Source of the DNA: Rapana venosa | Taxonomy: Eukaryota; Mollusca; Gastropoda; Neogastropoda; Muricidae | NCBI GenBank assembly: GCA_028751875.1 | Contig: CM054145.1 | Coordinates: 5,263,626-5,327,625, forward strand | Length of the DNA: 64,000 nucleotides | Direction of reading: 5' to 3' | Shown: one piece after another, positions 36,601-45,600 of the stretch | Position numbering within the stretch: the first letter of the stretch is position 1 | Layout: every line of letters starts with the position of its first letter | The notes under the pieces: model-generated | What the model saw: the letters and a program-made list of their open reading frames with translations, nothing else | What the model was told of the DNA's origin: nothing | Database searches by the model: none | Position numbers and translations under genes: made by a program

Positions 36601-39600
36601 ACCCAGATTCGTTATGTCTAGGTCAAAAGACATCCTCCAGGAAGCCCATCAATATCAGGCTGCCATGAGGCCACCTGCCATAGGGGCCCTGCACTCCTGC
36701 TGGGCCACTTTGGAGGTGTTCAGTGGTGCAGGACACTATATACTAAGCCCCCTACTAACGACAACACTAGCTCAGTCACGGAGCCAGACTGTGTGAGACG
36801 CCCATCCAGGTTGGCAACCCCAACAACATCCTTCCGACAACCTTCCTCCACTAATCCCCAACCCTAAAGGCTTTGACACAAACATACCACAGGCACAGAG
36901 GTGTATAGGGAAACCAAAACTGAGCTCACCAGGAGACCAGAGCAGCTGGGGTTACTGAATCAGAGGCAATTTTATTTTGTACTGCATGATGGTCAATGAT
37001 GATGAGAATGATGTAGCGATCCTGCATGTGCTTCAAGACCACATGACAGTGCTGTCCTCTATGCTTTCCATCATAATACCAGCATCAACCAGGCCCAAGA
37101 GATACAGACACCTGCTGTGTTGGTCTGGTAATTTGAGCAACACTCTCAAAGTAGCATCCATAAAGTGGATGAAACTTGATTGAGTAGTCCCAGTCTTCCC
37201 AATAAGACAATAGCACACTCACTCTGAGTAGGAGCCAGCCAGAGTCTGAAAAATCCCTATGCCTTATGGGATTCAAACCGGTGACATTGCAGCCTGTAGC
37301 CCAAGGCGCTAACCACTGAGCCATGGCCGCCAGTTCCTGGAACCAGTTTGCCTTTGAAAGTGTGTAGAGTCTGAATATTTGTTTAAAAAATAATTTTTTA
37401 ATGGGGAAGAGACTTCACCACAAGGGAACTTGAGAAGTGGAAAGATCTTTTGCCAAACAATTTGAGAATGGTTCTATGGTTCCAGTACACATACATCTAT
37501 ACTTTAACACCAAAAAATAAACAAAAAAGCTCATAAAAATTTCCCTATCTGCATCACACATTTGCCCCTTTCGAGTAGGCTTCAAATGCAATCTATGGAT
37601 CTATCTATGTTCATGCCTGTGCATCAATACAAGCAGAAAGCACCCTACAAACTCTGACCAAGCTACTCGCATAGCAGTAACCCCTTCCCCGACCTCGTTT
37701 CACATCTTATTAAAGGTTTCAACTGAACCCATCTCCCGCCCCACACCGACAGACGAGTATAGAGGGCACCAACCTGTCACAAGAGCCAGACGTTCCACGC
37801 CCTCAAAGTCGGCATGCTCAATGGCCATCACGTTGGCATCTGCAAACAGCTGCTCCGGGTAGTTGTAGATCAGCTGTCTGCCATACAACAACACATGACA
37901 TTCATTGTACAGGGTCTGTCCTTCTTTTTCTTCTTCTTCTTATCATCATCATACATTTTTTAAGTTACTTCTTTTTTTTTTTTTAAATATCCAAACTTCC
38001 CTTACCTTCTTTTTTTTTTTTAAAAAAAGAAAAAAAAAGGCAAGGGGGGGGGGGGGGGGGGGAGGAGGAGTTCTTTTGGTTTTTTTTAATTCCTTGACTA
38101 CAGCTCCGAGGTTTACCAATGATGAGATTTTGTGAATGCCACTGTTTTTGCCCTGAGGAGGCACCGTGGTCGAGTGGTTTAGGCGGTCAACTCGTGATCC
38201 AGAGGTCGCGGGTTCGATCCCCGCTCGGCTCGGTGTTGTGTCCTTGGGAAAGACACTTTACTCCTATTTTCCTCACTCCACCCAGGTGTACAAGTGGGTA
38301 CCAGCTCTGCTGGGGAAGTATCTGGCAACAGACTAGCGTCCTGTCACAGGGGTGGTGAAAAACCATCAGTTCGCTTAACGCTACAGAAACCGGGATAAGC
38401 TCCGGCTCTATGGGCCTTCTGGCTCGAAAGAACATACTACTGTTTTTGCCCACCATGAAGGTAGCTGCATTGCTACTCTGGGCATAAACTCGTGTTTTCC
38501 AACCAAAAAGGGCAGAAATGTGTACACATTGCAGCACATATACACATGAAAAAAAGCATGTCTGCATTTTCCATTATCCTAAAAAATAAATAATAAATAA
38601 ATACTAGACAAATAAATGATAATAATAATGTATGGAATTTATACAGCGCTGAATCTAGTAAAACTAGAAATAATGGCTGCCACCCTTGGAGAAGCCGAGG
38701 TCTCTGACACCTCTCTCCCCAAACCCCACATGGGTTATGGGTACACCTTTACCTTTTACCACCTTTTAATAGCAAGACTCTGCAGATGCGCAAGTGTTTT
38801 CTGAACGACTAGTCAGTCAGTCAAATGTCTGAACACACCGACAACTTCTTGACTTCTCTCCCAAGACTCCCTAAGGAGTTACCAGTCACTAGACTGAATT
38901 TGTCAGGCAGTGTGTGCGTGCGTCTTGGACAAGCTTGACGTGACACAGCCCATTCCCAGATGTCTTCTAGGCATGTCTGCACCATCCACGCCACCAGCCA
39001 TGAAAGATGAAGAACCTACAGCCCTATGCTGGAAAACAGAGATATTACAGTCCTATTACAAAGAAATCATGGTGTTTTTCACTGTTTTTGCTTTATATTC
39101 TTTGGCTAGAGCTCTGAGGTCTGCTCTACCAGGAAAGCTAAAGAACATACAACCCTATGCTGGAAAACAGAGATATCACAGTCCTATGTACAAAATATAC
39201 CTCTAAGGGGTTGTCTTTTTTTGTTTGTTATGTTCCTTTGCTAGAGGTCTGAGGTTCGCTAATGGTAATATTTTGATACAATACTATTTTCCCACCATTA
39301 AGAAAGCCACATTCCAACTTCAGAGATGATGTCTACACATGACAAGAGTATGCCTGTGGATGGGGGTTTTGGGGTGGTTTTTTTAATATCTTCATCCAGT
39401 CATACTGGCCAGCTTGTCTCCTCATGCGAAAAGCAGAACAGATTTTTCAAATGTGTGCACGATGTTCTGCATACATTTAGGTCCCAGGTATAAAGTCTCA
39501 CCTGGGAAGTGAAGTTAGCACTGATGTTAATCAGGAGGGAGACGAAATCTTTAGTACAGGTGTACTCAGCAGTGGTTGGTTCAAACTCTTAACAGTGGTA

Positions 39601-42600
39601 GGCTCAAAGAAGAAACGTAAACCACTAAATAACATCCTGCCCCTGAATTGTCCTGTCACTTAACGTTACTGCCCCTGGGGATGCCTGGCCTGTCAGCATA
39701 ACAGATCCCCACTCTGGATTCTGTGCTAGCAGATTCCTCTTTCCATCCTCTTTCTTTCTGCTGGTTGTTTTTCTCCCTGTCACCACCTTGTTATTTTTGC
39801 CTTCTTGGCCATTTCGCCTTTTCCCAGAGAGACTAAAAATAATAATTCTCTTATGCGAAGTCGGATGTGCTGGGCCTGATTATAGGTGCTTAACAGAACA
39901 GTGCAACGATTTTCGCTCATATGACAAGACAAAATAGTTGCTGTCGGCTTTGACGACGGACGACGACGACGATGGAAGACTTACTGTTGATGAAGACATT
40001 GCAGCCGTGCTTGTGATCCTGCACTTGTCCTTCATTATGGCTTTCTCGCCAGCTCAACTCAGCCACTTTGGACACGGCATGTACGCGTAGCGGGAACCAA
40101 ACACTGTCACACACCACACGCACTAAGCTCTACAATCCTTTCTCTCCGTTATGTTACTGCTCTTATCCAGACACACTCAGAAAATTTCACGACACGAGGT
40201 TTATTCATACTTCATATCCATCATTGCCTTTTATGCTTTTTAATATTTTTTACGTTCAACCAACTAACAGTCATAAGAGAGAACTGTGATTTTTCAAATT
40301 TTGTGTGAGAAATTTAGAACTCGTTGTTATAGTAGTAGCGAGTACCAGAGGCCATATCGTGGCTGTCACCTCATAAGATGTTAAATTTCATAAAATGTGC
40401 AATTTAATACAGATTAACATAAGGTATAAATCAATCGATCTCATTCCTTGTTCAAGCCTGGCCAACCATAAGGGTCACCCGGATGGTCTCCGGTTGTAGG
40501 AGAAACCATCAACCACACATAAAATTAGTAAAACAATAACAGATTCCTTAAAACAACCTGTTCGGAGTGACTATGACACCTCACTTCCCCAAAAAGGACT
40601 TTAAAAATGTAAAAGAAAAGGACACAGATCCCAATTTGTATGCGCTGGATCTTCCACGGCATACACTAAAGCCAAGGAGCAGAAGAGAGATCACAAAAAT
40701 GAGCATGGCTTTTATTTCTTTGGCTGTCCACTACTGACCTTGATTTTATCAGAGTCCATGGGGGTGTTGGCAATGAGGATTTTGCAGTTCTCCATTTTCT
40801 TGGGCTGGTTCAGCCCCACCCTCTTGTCCAGCAGAAACCCTGAACACGCACATGCACGCACATACACACACGTCACATACACACACAATTAAAAGGTTTA
40901 ATTTCGTTCATCCCTTTTCAGGTATGGAGGACTACAAACGAATTCAACAGGAGAATAAACCTAACAGCAATACACCCCAAAATATTATCAATACTAACAG
41001 CAACGAAACACATACACATGTACAAGATATACATAATAGACACTACCACAACTTTAATACCTATATTCATTTCATGCTGCCTATAGCTCACAACCACAAA
41101 ACCCATATCAGGGCTGGTCCTGTGTTCAGTTACCAAACCTACAGGTATATTCACTTGAGTTCAAATTAAGACGGCTGAATCCCGAATATCCAACATTAAC
41201 CCAATCCGGGAAAAAGAAGATAAAATACACAAAAACAAGGAGGCGCTATTCTAACTCTAAAGGGCAGAAGTGGAGTAACATAAAATCGTGGGTCTCACTT
41301 GTCAGGTAGGAGTTCTCAAGTTGCACCAGCTTCTTGATGATCTGAAATGGTCCAGGTTTCCATGCCTGGTACAACAAAGGACACAGGTCTCCTCGGCTGA
41401 GTACTAACACACAGCTGAATACAAACAAACACAACATGCTACCACAGCAGAACACAACACAACATGTACACAGTGAATACGACACAACACTGCTACCACA
41501 GCAGAACACAACACAACACTGCTACACAGCAGAATACACACACACTGCTACCAAGTGAATACAACACAACACTGTACCACAGCGAGACACAAACACATAC
41601 ACTGCTGTTACCACAGCAGACACAACCACACTGCTACCACAGCAAAACAAACACAAACTGCTACACGCTGAATCAACACAACACGCTACCAAGCAGAAAC
41701 AACACAACACTGCTACCACAGCAGATACAACACAACATGCTACCAAGCAGAATACAACACAAACTGCTACAACAGCAGAACACAACACAACACGCTACAC
41801 AGCAGAATCAACAACACTGCTAACAGCGATACAAACAACACTGTACAACAGCTGAATACAAACACACTGTACACAGCGAACACAACACAACACTGTACAC
41901 AGCAGAATACAACACAACACTGCTACCACAGCAGAACACAACACAACACTGCTACCACAGCAGAACACAACACAACACTGCTACCACAGCTGAATACAAC
42001 ACAACACTGCTACCACAGCAGAATACAACACAACACTGCTACAACAGCTGATAAACACACACTGTACCACAGCAGAACAACACAACACTGCTACCACAGC
42101 TGAATACAACACAACACTGTACACAGCTGAATACAACACACACTGCTACACAGCAGAACACAACACAACACTGCTACAACAGCAGAATTACAACAACACT
42201 GCTACCACAGCTGATACAACACAACTGCTACCACAGTGAATACAACACATGCTACACGTGATACAACACAACAGCTGAATTACAACACTAACACTGTACA
42301 CAGCTGATACAACACAACACTGCTACAACAGCTGAATAAACACAACATTTACAACACAACACTGCTAACAGTGAATACAACCAACAGCTACAACAGCTGA
42401 ATACAACACAGCTACAACAGCTGAATACAACACAACACTGCTACAACAGCTGAATACAACACAACACTGCTACTACAGCAGAATACAACACAACACTGCT
42501 ACAACAGCTGAATACAACACAACACTGCTACAACAGCTGAATACAACACAACACTGCTACAACAGCTGAATACAACACACAGCTACACAAAGCAGAAACA

Positions 42601-45600
42601 ACACAACACTGATACAACAGCAGAATACAACAAAACCCTACCACAGCGAAATACAACACAACCCTTCAACAGCGAAATACAACACATCACAACAACACAC
42701 CCATGAAACACAACAGCAGAATACAACACAACAACAGCGAAATACAACAACATACAGCACAATGCTCCAACAGCAAAATACAACACAGCGCTACAACAGC
42801 AGAATACAACAACAACAGCAAATACAACAACATACAACACAATGCTCCAACAGCAAAATACAACACAGCGCTACAACAGCAGAATACAACACAACAACAG
42901 CAAAATACAACAACATACAACACAATGCTCCAACAGCAAAATACAACACAGCGCTACAACAGCAGAATACAACACAACAACAGCAAAATACAACAACATA
43001 CAACACAATGCTCCAACAGCAAAATACAACACAGCGCTACAACAGCAAAATATACACAAGTGCTACAACAGTAGAATACAGCACAACCGCTACAACACAG
43101 AACCGAACTGAAACCCTCCCAGCCCACACCAAGCCTCAACCCAGCCCATGAAGCTGGGGGTAATACCTTCAGTCTCAAGATGGCATCAACAGCCAGGGTG
43201 GAAAAGTAGTCCTTGTGCTGGGTAAGGATCTTGGAGCTCAGAGTGGTCCGGGCAATGTTCATCAGATCCTCGCGGAACTTCTTGGTGTCTTTCCTGTCCG
43301 AGCACAATCACCACCTTCAGCTCAAGAGGATACCATGGCTTTTGTGTTGTGAGTGAGTGAGTGTGTGTGGGTGTTGTGTGTGTGTGTGTGTGTGTGCAAG
43401 AGAGAGAGAAAGAGAGAGTGTGTGTGTGTGTGAGTGAGCGAGTGTGCAAGTGCATGCATGCATGTGTGAGGGCATGCATGCATGTGCAAGTATGTGTGTG
43501 TGAGGGAGTGCATGCTTTTGCAAGAGTATGTGTGTGTGCGCAAAGGATGATGTCTAAACACAATACTTGAGCACATGCAACACACAAGTACAAGGAAAAG
43601 AAAACTTCTAAGAGATCTTCCTTTTCTCTTCACCCCCTCCGGTAGTGGTTGAAAATGTAAAAATGGTCTGCTGATAATCAATGGATGGATGCAAGTCGAT
43701 GTGCAATGTTGGGAACATTTTTTGTGTGTCCCTCGGCTAGAGCTCCAAGGTTCACCTGTGGTGAGATTTTTGCGTGTGTGACTGGTTCCACCCCCACCAT
43801 ACAGGTAGCCGTACTCTGACTTGAGGAATGCTGGTACCTATACAAGAATCTGTATAGCCTCAAGGTCTGATAGTAAAGAGTAACTTCAGCCTGGGCCTAC
43901 CCATTGTCAATGGCGCTGTTGACCAGAGCGCGCCGTGCCTCGTCCACAGCCTTGCGCCATCCAGCGATCACCGTCTGGGGGTGGATCTTCTGGCCCACTA
44001 AGGTCTCAGCCTCCTGCAAAATGCACGTGCGCGCGCACACACATGTAATCGTTTTAAAATAAAGCATGGTACATTCTATACACCCTACATAGGCAAGCAA
44101 GCTCATCGTCTTTTCTTTCTCTCACACCTACACAACGCACGCACACACACCCACAAAAGGAACATACAGGTATTTGTTATCAGTACAATTGTTTTCATCT
44201 TAGATGCATGTTACAATCAGATTCCTCTTAATTAACTTTCTTCTACTGTCAGCAGGTCATGTGTACAGAATGACCTTCAACTCTTTCTACCCCCTTGCAA
44301 TGGGTCTAACAATCATTGGATGACCCTTGAAAGTGAAAGCAAATGGTCAATAACATCACCTACATCATCCCAAAATATTCTGGATTTGCCATGTGGCCTA
44401 ACAAGGTTGAGCTGGAACATTCCAGGAACCATGCTACTACGGTTAACATAACAACCTCCACTCTCCTTTACAGGTGATGAAATCCTCTTAAGTCAGAGAA
44501 TGGCTGCCTTCATCTGGCAAGGTATTGAAAAAGTCTTTCACGCAAACTGTGTACACACCGATTCCCGGGTGGGACGAGTGAGTCAAAAGTGCATACATAT
44601 TCTGGGTGACACCCCACCACCCTCAGATGATGCCCCCCCCCCCCCACCTCACAGGGTGTTAAGCTGGGGAAATGCCCAAGAAGGAGCAGCACCAGTAACA
44701 CAAGAGAAACACTGACAAGAGGGGGCCATGAATGATAAAATTTTACCTTCAGCAGTTCACAAGCCAGAACCACCACCGATGTTGTGCCATCTCCAACCTC
44801 ATCATCCTGAACCTTGGAAATGTCTGAAAACAGTCATCAGGCAATCTCAGTAAAAGGTAAAAGTAAAAGGTGTCCCATAACCTATGTGGTCGTAGGAGAG
44901 AGAGGTGTCGGAAACCTTCACTTCTCCAGCAGCCAGCATAATGAGGGCGGAGCCCATCTCCTCTCCCTTGCTGCTTTACCTTCCCTGACCCTAGAGAGGC
45001 AGGTACCCATTTACAGCTGGGTGAACTGGGGGACCGTGATGAAGCCAAGACGCCAACGGTCACCCATCCAAGTGGTAACCATGCTCAATGCTGCTTAACC
45101 TAATCTCAGTACATGGGACTTAATAATAACAACAATATAAATGGAATTTGTACAGTGCTAAATCTTATACAGTGAACAAATCAAAGCGCTTAATTTTCTC
45201 CTGGTGGAGTTACTTGTGGCACTTCACTGAATTTTTTCAGGTGACAGTTGTGGGTAAGCCAAACCTGGTGGAGCCCATTCCTCTCCAGGTAGCAGGGTGC
45301 ATGCTGGGTATGTTTGTGTCATCCATCCCACCGGTCATAGCAAGCTTGTGTGTGTTGTGTGTGTGTGTAAAAATTGGATGGGATTTAAATGTGTGCTCAA
45401 GATGTAGTGCACGCTTTCAGGCGCATGACTTCAGTTTATTATTTCATCCAAGGACTTTCCAGGAATGGGCAACATCATGTTAAAACATAAAGGGGAAAAA
45501 AAGAATGTGCCCTAATTTTACAGGGGAGAAAAGAATTGTCTCACATGATTGAAAAAAAGAAAATGCTGCAATTTATAAAATGTATTTTTTTTTTATTCTT

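Noticed and set aside
41464..43307. Multiple ORFs rich in Gln/Thr/Asn or Cys/Val
   Set aside because: They lie on the 30/83-bp tandem array; only the end of one minus-strand frame (43167-43293) is real, as a CCT2 exon.
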